Assembly (NCBI RefSeq): GCF_000613845.1
Contig: NZ_BAJT01000002.1
Location: forward strand, 219,478-283,477
DNA: 64,000 bases
DNA from: Asaia astilbis JCM 15831
GTDB taxonomy: Bacteria; Pseudomonadota; Alphaproteobacteria; Acetobacterales; Acetobacteraceae
Direction of reading: 5' to 3'
Below are positions 20,968 through 31,491 of this stretch, piece after piece. The translations under genes were made by a program, and so were the position numbers. The notes under the pieces were generated by a model. That model was not told the origin of the DNA. It worked only from the letters and a program-made list of their open reading frames with translations, and did not search any database. Position 1 is the first letter of the stretch, and each line of letters opens with the position of its first letter.

Positions 20968-22469
20968 TCACACCGATGCCGTTTCCGGGCGGCGCTGCAT
21001 CTCGAATTCCTTCAAAGAGAAGACCCGGCCAAAGATCTCGATCTGATCTGTCTGGAGATAGACCTGGGCCCCGGGGATTGTCAGCCGGACGAATCTGCCA
21101 ACACACCGGCCTCGTCCCGCCAGCTGAACGGTTTCCCCTCAAGACCTCCAAAGACGTCGGCACCGGTACACTCGACGATTGTCTTCCAGAAGAAGCGGTC
21201 ATGGGAGACTTCGATTTTAAAATCTCTTAGCCGATCCATGACACCGTCGAGACGATTGAAAATCTTGACCTCATGGATGTGGCTGAGTGCACCGAGATCG
21301 ACCATCCACCACGGGTTGGTCTCCAAAGCGGTATGATGTTGCGGGCGCCCCGTGAGACGCCCGGAGACGGCACGGCACGCATCCTCGTCGCGCGAACCGG
21401 AATGCAATGTCGAGCTTTGCGTTGCGCGCTTCCCTTCAGAGAGCAGCGCCCAGTCCGACCCGGCGACCAGTGTCGACTGCCATGCCGGGGCCAGCAACGC
21501 ATTCCAGTATGTGCACAGATAAAGATCGGAGACGGCGTTGAAATCAGCGTGATACGCCTGACGTGCCTCCTCGCTTTTTCCCGCCCAATGCGCCTGTGCT
21601 CCGAATTCGCCTTTGGTGCCGCGCGCCACACGACGATCGAAATCCTCATCCGACCGAATATTGAAATGGGCGATATATCCGGCTTCAGCCAGACGGGTCC
21701 GCCGACTTTCTGCGTTGAGGAAGGCCCAGGCATTGTCCGGAAAATTGTCGTAATAGCCCGCCATGGACTCACCGAGCATGTTGCAGGCTCTTACCGGCCC
21801 ACCCAGCGCAAGAAGATCGTGATGGAACGCCACCTGCGGCTTCTCGAAAGAAAGCCGATAGGAAACTGCACCCGCCTTGGCAAGGATCTTGGTAAAGGGC
21901 GACGCTCCCTCTTCACGCCTGGTATAATTCGTCAGGACGCTGCCCTTGGGCCTCACGTGATGCCCATTATGCCCGTACCCGCACCAGTTGAGATAAACGG
22001 CGTCGAACATCCCGCCGAAGCGTTCGCTGACACTGTTGATGTCATTACTGCCGGGAAGACACACAAACTCGTCCAGATCGAGGAACATGAGCCATTTGGT
22101 CTCATGAGCGTGATGTCTGAGGAAATGGCGATACATCTGGAGCTGCTCGCCGAGATAACGATAGTGATGAAACGTGAGGAACGGATCGCTACCCTGAACA
22201 AAAGGAAGAACAGCTTCGTAAAGCGCAGTTGGATCGTCGTCATTACAGTACAGATAAACGTGATCGAACCCGATCGAGCGATGATAGCTCAGCCATTCGG
22301 CGATGTTCTCGGACTCCCAACGCGCGCAGGCCACCAGAACATGACGATAACGTGCCTGAGGCCAGATCCCCTTGTTGCGGGCAACGGCAAGTGGAAGCCT
22401 GCCAAAACTGCTGAGATCCTGAATATCGGCCTGTGTGGGTGTGGACGGCGACATATCTGCTCTGGTCAT
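20968..22469 (-). CDS. Glycosyltransferase (GT92/GT2-like) with C-terminal discoidin-type domain, frameshifted
   Basis: The N-terminal domain is a glycosyltransferase of the DUF23/GT92-like group: ACARWESENIAEWLSYHRSI, DHVYLYCNDDDPT and WLMFLDLDEFVCLPG, with DLDE as metal-binding motif. After about residue 340 comes a galactose-binding (F5/8 type C) domain: KRATQSSTLHSGSRDEDAC, NPWWMVDLGALSHIHEVKIF and NRLDGVMDRLRDFKIEVS. The frame stops early at 21081. With one base added near 21096 it continues RFVRLTIPGAQVYLQTDQIE and IFGRVF to a stop at 20968, completing the discoidin domain (500 residues). It is convergent with the preceding glycosyltransferase. The discoidin domain may hold the enzyme on its glycan substrate. 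Confidence 0.82.
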
Positions 22470-22708
22470 CCTGATCTGGGTTTAACGGTCAATGGTCTTA
22501 CTCAATAGAGACGAGCTTATGCCCGTTACTTTGGGAGCACACCAGCCATTACCTTAATTTCCATATCCGGAAACCCATAGTGAATTCTTGTGACTGCCTG
22601 ACCCAAGGAGGCAATCACCGTGTATCCGGATCGTCCATGACAGTCCTTTTAGAAACCGTAGCCGTCTCTCCGTGTTGTCTGAAATGCTATCATGACAGGA
22701 TTGACAGA

Positions 22709-23964
22709 ATGAACGATCTTCTCTCGCCCATGCTTCTGCCTGAGACCAGCTGGGTGCGCCGCGCCGCCCACCGCCACTGGCTTGCCGCACAAGGCCGTCG
22801 TCTGCTGCGCTTCGCTCAGGCATCGCGCATGGAGGGGGGATTTGGTGCACTCGGGCGCGACGGCAAACTCCCCGCCAACGCCGAAGCAGATGGCATTCTC
22901 ACCGCGCGATGGTGCATTCTTTCGCAATGGCCGCCTTGCAAGGCATTCCCGGCTGCCTGCCCCTCGTCAATCACGGCGTAAAGGCTCTGCTCGGCCCCCT
23001 GCACGATAAGCAACACGGTGGCTGGTACGAAGCGGCCTCCGATCCCGGCGCACGCAAGCAAGCTTATCTTCACGCCTTCGTCGCTCTGGCAGGATCATCG
23101 GCCAAGCTGCTCAGTGTCGAAGGCGGTGAAAAGCTGATGTCTCTGGCAACCGAAATTCTGGAGACACGCTACTGGTCTGAAGAAGAAGGCGTGATGCGCG
23201 AGAGCTTTGCCGCGGACTGGAGCGATGAGGAAGATTACCGCGGTGCGAACGCCAATATGCACTCGACTGAGGCCTGTCTGGCTTTGGCCGACATCACAGG
23301 CAATGATGAATGGCTGAACAGGGCCCACCTCATCGTTCATCGCTTCGTCCATGAAATTGCCGGCAGCCACGACCACTGCATGCCCGAGCATTTCGATCGC
23401 AACTGGACCCTTCTGCGCGACTACAACAAGGACAATCCGACAGACTCGCTACGTCCCTATGGCATGACACCGGGTCACTTTTCCGAATGGGCACATCTCA
23501 CGCTCAAGGTCGAGGCCGCCCTCCTGCGTCGCGAAGGCATTGCCCCAAGCTGGATGCTCCAGGACGCCCGTGCTCTGCTCGACTCAGCCTTACGCTATGG
23601 CTGGGCACCCGACGGCAAGCCCGGAATGGTCTATACAATCGACTGGGACCATAAGCCTCACGTCACTGTCAGAGCACATTGGGTTCAGGCGGAGACAGTC
23701 ACGGCTGCCGTCAACCTGCTCAAGCGCACAGGAAGCCCTGCCTATGAGAGCTGGTATCGCAAGGTCTGGGATTACATTGCCGAAGCCCTGATCGATAATG
23801 ATCAGGGAGGCTGGCTCAACGAAGTCGATGCCGAGGGCCGCGTTTCGGAAGAGGTCTATCCCGACAAGGCGGATCTCTATCACGCTTTTCAGGCAACAGT
23901 AGCGCCGATCCTGCCTCTGTCGCCCTGCCTGACACTCGCCCTGCGTGAGTCAGACATCGTGTGA
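22709..23964 (+). CDS. AGE-family sugar isomerase/epimerase (mannose isomerase type), frameshifted
   Basis: This is an (alpha/alpha)6-barrel enzyme of the N-acylglucosamine 2-epimerase family, 418 residues after repair. Motifs are GGFGALGRDGKLP near the start, ANMHSTEACLALADIT, PYGMTPGHFSEWAHLTLK and VTVRAHWVQAETVTAAV, which carry the conserved catalytic histidines. The start at 22709 (MNDLLSPMLLPETSW) is the most likely. The frame breaks at about 22907: TAR should continue MVHSFAMAALQGIP, restored by one base. Absence of an obvious ATP-site argues for a mannose isomerase or related enzyme rather than the epimerase proper. It diverges from the GT92-like gene and may supply hexoses for the local glycan genes. 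Confidence 0.85.
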
Positions 23965-23972
23965 CGTGGCTC

Positions 23973-24005
23973 GCCCTCTGCGCAGAGCAAAATCACGCAG
24001 AGGGC
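23973..24005. terminator. Inverted repeat between convergent genes, probable bidirectional terminator
   Basis: GCCCTCTGCG (23973-23982) and CGCAGAGGGC (23996-24005) form a perfect ten-base-pair stem with a 13-base loop between the convergent AGE and DUF5666-like genes. There is no clean T-run, so activity is uncertain. Confidence 0.5.
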
Positions 24006-24014
24006 GGCGTCAGA

Positions 24015-24737
24015 CTATTCCGTACCGCCGGGGGGCTGAATCTGATCGTATCCGGTCGAACCTGGCGGTGCGCCGCGTGGCACTGAGGGTTCGTCGGAGA
24101 CGTGAACAGCCTGAAGCCGATCCGGCCCAAGCCGGCGGGCAACCACGAGATTGCCAAACGCTGTCTGGTACCCCGATCCCTCAGCATAAATCGGTGCCCC
24201 GACACGCAGGAAGCGGGGACGCGCGCCTGACGCGGGCACGCGCAACACGGTTCCGGTGTTCAGAAGAGCCCCGTTAAGGGCGCCATCACCATCATGAAGC
24301 AGACGCTCAATATGGCCTTCGGCTCTGGCTGGCGGTGCTGCTGTCACAAGCTCAGGCATGGGCGCCGCACAGACGTCCATTTTATCACTCAAGGCAAAGG
24401 CCCGAACCAGCCTCAGCCCCGGAGCTGCCAGACCTCTGACATCTAGAACAGCCCCTGCGCGCAAGGTGTGATCCTGCGCTGCGAGGCCTGGCGGCATCTC
24501 TACCTCGGTGCCATCGGTCAGAATGGCACCCACGGCATCACCCTGCGTCCCGGGCAACAGGCGCTCGATCCGCCCGGTAAAGCGCGGCAGGCTCGATACG
24601 TCGAACACACAATTCATGCCCATCACGGGCTGGGCCTTGAGCGGGGGCGGATTGGCAGCATGCGCGATGAGTGGCGCGTATGCTGTCATGGCGAAAACGC
24701 CTAGTGAGACTGAAAGTCCTCTTGCCCAGTGTTTCAT
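24015..24737 (-). CDS. Secreted protein of unknown function, DUF5666-like
   Basis: This 240-residue protein has a classical signal peptide (MKHWARGLSVSLGVFAMTAY, cleavage near AHAAN). The rest is small beta-strand-like modules: GRIERLLPGTQGDAVGAILT and GHIERLLHDGDGALNGALLN are clearly related, so there is an internal duplication with oligonucleotide-binding-like or DUF5666-like character. It ends in a proline/glycine-rich tail. It starts 39 bases past the purH stop and may share its transcript. Function is unknown. Confidence 0.7.
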   Translation of the reverse strand: MKHWARGLSVSLGVFAMTAYAPLIAHAANPPPLKAQPVMGMNCVFDVSSLPRFTGRIERLLPGTQGDAVGAILTDGTEVEMPPGLAAQDHTLRAGAVLDVRGLAAPGLRLVRAFALSDKMDVCAAPMPELVTAAPPARAEGHIERLLHDGDGALNGALLNTGTVLRVPASGARPRFLRVGAPIYAEGSGYQTAFGNLVVARRLGPDRLQAVHVSDEPSVPRGAPPGSTGYDQIQPPGGTE

Positions 24738-24776
24738 CTTGCCCCCTGTAAGCCTTGTCCCGCATGCACGCGGTCC

Positions 24777-26356
24777 TCAGTGACGGAAATGACGCATCCC
24801 GGTGAATACCATGGCAATCCCGGCCGCATCGGCAGCATCGATCACTTCCTGATCGCGGATCGAGCCACCCGGCTGGATCACGGCAATGGCGCCTGCGGCA
24901 ATCACGCTTTCCAACCCATCGGCGAAGGGGAAGAACGCGTCGGACGCAGCGACAGAACCTTGAGTCAGCGCGACAGTTTCACCAGCAACCTCGGCAGCAT
25001 CAAGGCTTTTCCGCGCCGCGATGCGGGCTGAGTCAACGCGCGACATCTGACCCGCGCCAATCCCGACAGTTGCCCGATCCTTGGCGTAGATGACGGCATT
25101 CGACTTGACGTGCTTTGCGACGCGGAACGCAAAAAGCAGGTCGGCCATCTCTGCGTCGGTCGGCGCACGCTTGGTCACAACACGGAGATCGGCCTCCGTG
25201 ACCTCACCGGCATCACGGCTCTGCGCCAGAAAACCGCCCGCCACGGATTTGAAGGTAAGCCCCTCAGAGACAGCCGAGGGGACGCCCCCCGTCAACAGGA
25301 GACGGAGGTTCTTTTTGCGGCTCAGGACCGCCTTCGCTCCCTCGCTCGCATCGGGTGCCACGATGACCTCCGTAAAGATGGTCGCAATCTGTTCGGCCGT
25401 CGCTTCGTCCAGCGGACGGTTGAGCGCGACAATTCCGCCGAAAGCCGACACCGGATCGCATTTGAGAGCGGCCTTCCAGGCGGTTTCGAGGGTTTCGGCG
25501 CTTGCAACACCGCAAGGGTTCGCGTGCTTGACAATCACCACGCTCGGCTTGTCGAACTCAGCCACTGCCTCGAACGCCGCATCCGTGTCGTTGAGGTTAT
25601 TGTAGCTCAGGGCCTTGCCCTGCACCTGCGTAGCCGTTGCAATGCCGTAGCGCTTTTCCGACGTCGTGTAGAAAGCCGCGTTCTGGTGAGGGTTCTCGCC
25701 GTAGCGGAGCGCTTCACGACGCACACCGCTGACCGTCATGGTTGCAGGCAGAGCCTCACCGCGCTGCCCGGCGAACATGAGGCGATCATGGAGTCATAAG
25801 CGGCCGTATGCGCATAGGCGGCCCCTGCCCAAAGCTGACGCTCGGCGAGGGTGGAGCCCCCCTGAGCCAGAGCCTCGATAAGCGCCGTGTATTGAGCCGG
25901 CTCGGTCAGGATCACGACATGGTCGTGGTTCTTGGCTGCCGCCCGGATGAGCGCCGGGCCGCCAATATCGATGTTTTCGATGCAGTCTTCAGCCCCGGCA
26001 CCCGATGCGACCGTCGCGGCGAAGGGGTAAAGATTGACGCAGACGAGATCGATCGGGGCGATATTGTGCTCTTCCATCTGGGCCAGATGCGAGGCGAGAT
26101 CACGTCGACCCAGAATGCCTCCATGGACCTGCGGCACCAGCGTCTTGACGCGTCCGTCGAGAATCTCGGGAAAACCGGTATGTTCGGAAACATCGGTGAC
26201 CGCCAGCCCGGCATCACGCAGTGCCTTGGCGGAACCACCTGTGGAGAGAAGCTGCGCTCCCTGTGCCGCAAGCGCCTTGCCGAGCTCGATCAGCCCCGCC
26301 TTGTCTGAGACGGAAAGAAGTGCCCGACGGATGGGCAGGCGATCGGGAGAAGACAT
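24777..26356 (-). CDS. purH: PurH, bifunctional AICAR formyltransferase/IMP cyclohydrolase, frameshifted
   Basis: PurH performs the last two steps of IMP synthesis. The N-terminal cyclohydrolase (MGS-like) domain reads [35 protein letters not shown] and [20 protein letters not shown]. The C-terminal transformylase contains [29 protein letters not shown] and [12 protein letters not shown]. The frame breaks at about 25778: AYDSMIAS should continue [12 protein letters not shown], restored by one base and giving 526 residues, the normal size. As an essential purine enzyme it is strong evidence that the break is an error. The YdjM-like gene lies 54 bases upstream in the same direction. Confidence 0.96.
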
Positions 26357-26410
26357 GGCGGGCTCCAGAATGGCTGTTTTGTTGAGCTGCTCTTAGTCAT
26401 CCAGCGCCGT

Positions 26411-26944
26411 TTAGGCAATCAAGCCCGGACGATGAAGCCTTGAAACGGGGTGAATGAGATCCTGCGAGAGATAGTGGTAGGTGACGCAACTCAGCAGTCC
26501 AAGGCAGAAGACCAGCACGACATATTCGCCGAAACTGCCTGTCTTGGCATAGGGCCAGAACGCAATACGCCCTCGCGCCAGAGGATAAAGGGCCCAGCAG
26601 CCACCGGTCACGAGATCAGCAAGGATATGGCTCGCATAGCCAATCAGAAATGCGCCCCATGCTGAGCGCAGCGCAGCAACGCCTGCATAATGAAGCGTGA
26701 GCCCGGAGGCGAGCAGAGGAATCAACAGCGAGTGCGTCACGGTGCGATGCCCGCACAGACGGGACAAAGGGCGCGAGAGCCAGCGCGCCCGACAGCCGAG
26801 CATCGAGCGTTCCGTATCGAGATCGGGGGTCAGGCTACCGAACCCGGCCGCAATGAGACTGGCCAGTGAAAGCGGAACATAGCCCATGGAAGACGCGGTG
26901 ACTGCGCAGGCGACACCAAGAACGATATGAGAACGACCGATCAT
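26411..26944 (-). CDS. YdjM/YfhO-type membrane-bound metal-dependent hydrolase family (DUF457)
   Basis: This 177-residue membrane protein has about four hydrophobic segments. The family signature is FGSLTPDLDTERSMLGCRAR and GHRTVTHSLLIPLL, with ASHILADLVTGGCWALYP. The conserved histidines and aspartates are presumed to bind metal in the membrane face. In other bacteria members are linked to envelope stress or LexA regulation, but the substrate is unknown. The gene lies upstream of purH on the same strand. Confidence 0.8.
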   Translation of the reverse strand: MIGRSHIVLGVACAVTASSMGYVPLSLASLIAAGFGSLTPDLDTERSMLGCRARWLSRPLSRLCGHRTVTHSLLIPLLASGLTLHYAGVAALRSAWGAFLIGYASHILADLVTGGCWALYPLARGRIAFWPYAKTGSFGEYVVLVFCLGLLSCVTYHYLSQDLIHPVSRLHRPGLIA

Positions 26945-27168
26945 GGCGCCTTATGACATCAGGTTCATGTCGGCGTCTATCCTGATGATTCTAAAACAGA
27001 CTCAATCGTGAGCGTTGCTTCCGAATAGTTACCCATCAGCCGTAGAAAACGTGATCCATTACGCCATCCAGACCTTGGACTTTTTGATTCCCGAGGATCA
27101 GTCGGCCAAATCGGTTCAGGCAGAAGATCTCAGCAAAGAGAGTTCATCTATTTTCTTAGTATATTGAT

Positions 27169-28641
27169 TTATCGCGCTGTTTTCGCGTTATTTTTCTCAA
27201 GAAATCCGGGATAGGCCCATCCGCCTCCGAGCGCACGGTAGAGTGACACGAAAGCTGTTGCTACCTGTGTCCGATTGGCCGAGAAAGCGGCTTCTGCGGC
27301 AAGGGCATTGCCCTCAGCTGTATCGACCTGAAGGAAATCCACGGCTCCCTCACGATATTGCTGCTGAGCAATGTCGACTGCTTTGCGGCTCTCCCTTGCA
27401 GCGATCCTGGTCTGGGCCAGTCGCTTCTGAGCCTGCGCGTAAGCGGTCAACGCGTTATCGACCTCGTTCCAGGCGGTCATCACCGTCTGATGGAATGCAA
27501 GGGCGGCGTCTTTCTGCTCAGCCTTTCTCAAGGCCAAGGTTCCGCGCAAACGACCGCCTTCGAAGAGCGGCACAGAAAGCGTCGGACCTGTGGCGAACTG
27601 ACGCGAGGGCAAGGAGAAAAAATTAGCGGCAGAGAGGGTCTGAGTGCCCATCTGGCCGGTCAGTGTGATGTCAGGGTAAAAGGCGGCAATCGCGACCCCG
27701 ACCCCGGCAGTTGCGGCATGGAGCTTTGCTTCTGCCTCCCGAATATCGGGGCGCCTGCGCGCAAGCGCCGAAGGCAAACCAATCGGCGCCGCAGGGACGA
27801 CGATCGGCATGGCACCGTGATGGCGGTCGAGCTCCTGCGCGAGACTACGTGGCGGCTCGTCGAGAAGAAGGCCGATTGCGTTGATCAGGGCGCTCTCGGC
27901 ATTATGCAGCGTAGGTAAAGAGGCTGCGGTGTTGGCTTGCTCTGTGCGCGCCTGCGCAAGATCGAGCGCTGTCGCAGCGCCATTCCCGAAACGGGACTCA
28001 ACAAGAGCAACATCGTGATCGGCAACAGCCAGATGCCGCTCGGTGATCGAGAGCTGATCCTGCACGCCCCTGAGCTGCATGTAGGAATCGACCAGCGTCG
28101 CCAGCGTGCTGAGCGCAAGTCCATGACGGGCTTCGATCGCTGCCTCCTGGGTTGCATGCTGCGCTTCGACCGCGCGCCGGATCTGCCCGAACAGATCGAG
28201 ATCCCACGAAGCACCCAGCGTATTCTGGAAAAAATTATACTCGTTCGGCGCACCGGTCCGAGCTTGAACAAGCGAAATAAACCCTGTCGGGCTCTGATGC
28301 GTGCGCGAATACGACCCCGCCCAATCGACACTGGGCAATCCCTGTGCCGCCGCGATCCGCGTCTGGGACCGTGCTTCTTCAATCCGCTGCATGCCACGCT
28401 GCAAATCGATGTTCTGCACCGCAAGCCGATCGATCAGCCGGTTCAGTTCAGGGTCGTTGAAGAGCTTCCACCAGGCATGATCGACGGGACCGCCATAGGT
28501 TGCTCCTGCAAGCCCCTGAGGCTCTTCCTCGAAATGCCTCGGCGCAATGACATCGGGTTGCTTGTAATCAGGCCCGAGGGTGCACCCCGCAAGGCAGGTT
28601 GCCGCTGACAGAACCCCGAGCAGAGTCGTCGCAAGCCTCAT
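27169..28641 (-). CDS. Outer-membrane efflux lipoprotein, NodT family
   Basis: This is a TolC-like outer-membrane channel of 490 residues with a lipoprotein signal (MRLATTLLGVLSAATCLAGC, lipobox LAGC, Cys20). Typical NodT segments are GPDYKQPDV, ARRRPDIREAEAKLHAAT and YPDITLTGQMG. The start overlaps the membrane-fusion gene stop as ATGA. It completes a tripartite pump with the two upstream genes. The exported compound is unknown; EmrAB-type pumps usually export hydrophobic or weak-acid toxicants. Confidence 0.92.
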   Translation of the reverse strand: MRLATTLLGVLSAATCLAGCTLGPDYKQPDVIAPRHFEEEPQGLAGATYGGPVDHAWWKLFNDPELNRLIDRLAVQNIDLQRGMQRIEEARSQTRIAAAQGLPSVDWAGSYSRTHQSPTGFISLVQARTGAPNEYNFFQNTLGASWDLDLFGQIRRAVEAQHATQEAAIEARHGLALSTLATLVDSYMQLRGVQDQLSITERHLAVADHDVALVESRFGNGAATALDLAQARTEQANTAASLPTLHNAESALINAIGLLLDEPPRSLAQELDRHHGAMPIVVPAAPIGLPSALARRRPDIREAEAKLHAATAGVGVAIAAFYPDITLTGQMGTQTLSAANFFSLPSRQFATGPTLSVPLFEGGRLRGTLALRKAEQKDAALAFHQTVMTAWNEVDNALTAYAQAQKRLAQTRIAARESRKAVDIAQQQYREGAVDFLQVDTAEGNALAAEAAFSANRTQVATAFVSLYRALGGGWAYPGFLEKNNAKTAR

Positions 28642-29732
28642 CGTGCCGTGATCCCGGCTGCACTATGCTTTTGCTCGTCCACAACGTTTTCGAGATGGGT
28701 ATCGACTGTCGTCTCAACCGAAAAGCCTATCCGCAGAAGCTTGGCCAGAGGCTGTCCGGGGGCAAGGACAATCTTGACCGGCAGACGTTGCACGATCTTG
28801 GTGAAATTGCCTGTCGCATTTTCCGGCGCTATGGGCGCAAAGGCTGCCCCTGAAGCCGGTGGAATGCTGTCGACAATCCCTTCCAGATCCATGTCATAGG
28901 CATCGACATGGATCCGCGCCCGCTGGCCGGGACGCATGTTGCGCAGGGCAATCTCACGATAATTCGCCATGATCCAGAGCTGATCCATCGGCACGAGCCC
29001 CATCAGTGCAGCGCCGGGCGCCACGTAATTCCCGCTTTGCACCGTCTTCTCTCCGACCATCCCGTCAAACGGGGCACGGATTTCCGTGTAGGAGAGGTTG
29101 AGTTCGTCCTGTCTGATCACAGCATGGTCGATCTCAATCGTCTTCAGAGCCGCCTGGTGCCGGGCCCGCAACATCGGTAATTCGGCCTCGGCAGCAGCGA
29201 TCCGTGCCTTCATGCTTCGCAGATTAGCCTCCAGCTCTCTCATGGAGGCATCGGTCATCTGGTGTTCCTGGGTCGAGCCCGCACCCGTTTGGGCGAGATT
29301 GTGGTAGCGCTGAGCATTCTGACGCGCATAAACAAGTTGCGCCTCAATGCGGCCAGCCTCGGCCTTGCTCTCATCGATCAGGCTTGGCTGACGATCGACC
29401 GAGGATTCCGCGTCCAGAACCAATGCTTCATCATGGGCCAGCTGCCCGCGGCTCCGCATCAGCGCCGTCTCGTAATCTCTCGGATCGAGACGCGCCAGAA
29501 CCTGCCCTGCCTTGACGCTCTGATTGTCATCGACGAGCACCTCGATCACCTGACCGGAGACCCGAGGAGCAATCGTCGCATAATGCGCGCTGACATAAGC
29601 GTCATTGGTCCAGACATGACGGGACGGTATGAAAACGATCGCGAGCACAATGCCGCAGAACACTGCAATAATGAGGCCAGTAACGGCAAAAGGCCATTTG
29701 GCGGGGCTTCTCTTCTGGTCGTCAGAGGCCAT
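28638..29732 (-). CDS. emrA: HlyD/EmrA-type membrane fusion protein
   Basis: This is a periplasmic adaptor of 364 residues anchored by one N-terminal helix (about residues 14-36). It shows the biotinyl-lipoyl-like segment VSGQVIEVLVDDNQSVKAGQ and VLARLDPRDYE, a long coiled-coil hairpin (about residues 95-200) and YTEIRAPFDGMVGEKTVQSG. The gene starts three bases after the EmrB-like stop and overlaps the NodT-like start by four bases. Confidence 0.93.
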   Translation of the reverse strand: MASDDQKRSPAKWPFAVTGLIIAVFCGIVLAIVFIPSRHVWTNDAYVSAHYATIAPRVSGQVIEVLVDDNQSVKAGQVLARLDPRDYETALMRSRGQLAHDEALVLDAESSVDRQPSLIDESKAEAGRIEAQLVYARQNAQRYHNLAQTGAGSTQEHQMTDASMRELEANLRSMKARIAAAEAELPMLRARHQAALKTIEIDHAVIRQDELNLSYTEIRAPFDGMVGEKTVQSGNYVAPGAALMGLVPMDQLWIMANYREIALRNMRPGQRARIHVDAYDMDLEGIVDSIPPASGAAFAPIAPENATGNFTKIVQRLPVKIVLAPGQPLAKLLRIGFSVETTVDTHLENVVDEQKHSAAGITAR

Positions 29733-29735
29733 GGG

Positions 29736-31295
29736 TCAGGACTGTTTCTTTATGAACATGAGACGGGGAGGATAAGTACGCTGAGGCAGGACAAGCACCC
29801 AGACCATCAGAAACACGGTGATCGCAGCGATGATCAGATAGGCATCGGATAATTCCAGTACTGCGGTCTGATGGGCGAGCTGCGATTTGAAGGTCACGAC
29901 TGAATCCGCGGTTCGAGGCGTTCCATCAGGCAATAGCGGTGCCGGCTTTTGCAGCGGAAGCGCGTTGGCCTGATAGGTGCGAAAACGATCACGCCCAATC
30001 TGATCGGTCAGCCGATCGGAATGCAGCCCTCCGCGCCAACGGTGAATCAGCTGCAGCAGCCAGATGCCGATTGCCTGCGCCACAGCGCGCGGCGTGTTGA
30101 CCATGGCCGCTGCAAAAGGCCCCTCCGCCGGAACGAGCGAATTGGTCGACATCATCAGGAGCGGCATGACGATCATCGCCTCGCCTGCCCCCATGAAAAT
30201 CTGCCAGAGATAGAATTCGTTGCGGTTCCAGTCGACGGTCATGAAGCTGTCGCCGAGGCACGCCATCAGGATAAGCCCCATCCCGAGAAAACTGACGACA
30301 CGGCTGTCGACTGATTTGCTGTTCAACACCACCGCCATCAGAGGCAGCATCACGAGCTGAATGCACGCAATTTCGAGCGTCACAAGATAGATCTGCTCAG
30401 GCCGGTATCCGGCCACTTCCTGCAGGAATGTCGCGGGCAGCGTCGATGAAGCGAGCGACACGACCAGAAAAATAAGCAGCGTCGACGCGCCATAGGCAAA
30501 GTTACGCCTGCCAAGCAACTGAAACCGGAAGAGAGGCGTATGCTGGTTCCACTCCACATAGATCAATAACGGCAGGCATATCGCTGCGATCAAAGCCAGA
30601 ACGCAGATCGCCGGTGAATTGAACCAGTCGAACCGGTCTCCCTGCTGCAACAGAGTCGATAGCGCACCGAACCCGAAAAGGATCAGGAGCGTGCCCTTCC
30701 AGTCGAATTTCTCGAACCGCTCATATTTCGGCGCCTCGGCCGGGATGCCGTACCAGAGCAGGGAAATCGCGAGGCTTCCAAAGGGAACGGCCTGCCAGAA
30801 CACGAAACGCCAATCGATGAGATCGGTCCAGAGCCCGGCCAGAGCGGTGCTCAGATTTGGAAAGAACGTGGCCGTCAACGAATAGGCAGCCAGCCCATAA
30901 AGCCTGACGGGCGGCGCCAGCACCCGCAATGCAATCAGAAGTACCAGCGGCACGGCAAGGCCGCCCGCAAGCCCCTCGATAATCCGCAAGCCATAAAGCA
31001 GGGCCAGATTGCTGGTAAACGGGATGAGCGCTGCAGAGATACTCGCCGTTACGGTAACAACAATCGCAAAGCGCCTCACGGAGAAAGTCAGCGCCAGCCA
31101 GGGCGCGAGCGCCATGCCCATGATTTCGGCTGAAAGATAGAGACTGTTGAACCAGGTGCCAGGATCGTGGCTCAGACCGAGGCCACCGAGAATATCAGGC
31201 AAGGATTGAGAGGAAACCTGCTCGTTCAGCTCGGTCGTCATGGCGAGAACGATGACGCCGGCGAGTCCGAAATAGGATCGACCCTGCTTTGTCAT
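29736..31295 (-). CDS. emrB: DHA2-family multidrug efflux permease, EmrB-like
   Basis: This is a 519-residue major facilitator with about 14 membrane segments. Features include the DHA2-type loop LRIIEGLAGGLAVPLVLLIA and, after the mid-point, the long hydrophilic loop RGGLHSDRLTDQIGRDRF near the C-terminus. It is the first gene of the EmrB-EmrA-NodT operon. The N-terminal sequence is less typical than Escherichia EmrB, so substrate inference is weak. Confidence 0.9.
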   Translation of the reverse strand: MTKQGRSYFGLAGVIVLAMTTELNEQVSSQSLPDILGGLGLSHDPGTWFNSLYLSAEIMGMALAPWLALTFSVRRFAIVVTVTASISAALIPFTSNLALLYGLRIIEGLAGGLAVPLVLLIALRVLAPPVRLYGLAAYSLTATFFPNLSTALAGLWTDLIDWRFVFWQAVPFGSLAISLLWYGIPAEAPKYERFEKFDWKGTLLILFGFGALSTLLQQGDRFDWFNSPAICVLALIAAICLPLLIYVEWNQHTPLFRFQLLGRRNFAYGASTLLIFLVVSLASSTLPATFLQEVAGYRPEQIYLVTLEIACIQLVMLPLMAVVLNSKSVDSRVVSFLGMGLILMACLGDSFMTVDWNRNEFYLWQIFMGAGEAMIVMPLLMMSTNSLVPAEGPFAAAMVNTPRAVAQAIGIWLLQLIHRWRGGLHSDRLTDQIGRDRFRTYQANALPLQKPAPLLPDGTPRTADSVVTFKSQLAHQTAVLELSDAYLIIAAITVFLMVWVLVLPQRTYPPRLMFIKKQS

Positions 31296-31449
31296 GAGCG
31301 CCTGTCATCGCCACAACACGCAAAAAGGACAGTCATGAAACGCATCGATCCTACTTCAACGATTTCCGGCCTCGTTGCAATCGGTACGCTCTTAAAACTT
31401 CTCTTAGTGTCCAGACGCGCAGGTCTTTGCGCGGTAAAGAAGGTGAGAG

Positions 31450-31479
31450 GCGGGAGGGAAGCGCCCTCTCCTCTCCCGC
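31450..31479 (-). terminator. Candidate terminator hairpin downstream of eda
   Basis: GCGGGAG (31450-31456) pairs with CTCCCGC (31473-31479) around a purine/pyrimidine-rich loop just past the eda stop. On the minus strand a pyrimidine-rich run follows. Confidence 0.35.
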
Positions 31480-31491
31480 ATCAGTCTGTCT

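Noticed and set aside
21273..22508. 411-residue plus-strand ORF opposite the GT92-like gene
   Set aside because: Shadow of the minus-strand glycosyltransferase, whose motifs (DLDEF, discoidin segments) are unambiguous.
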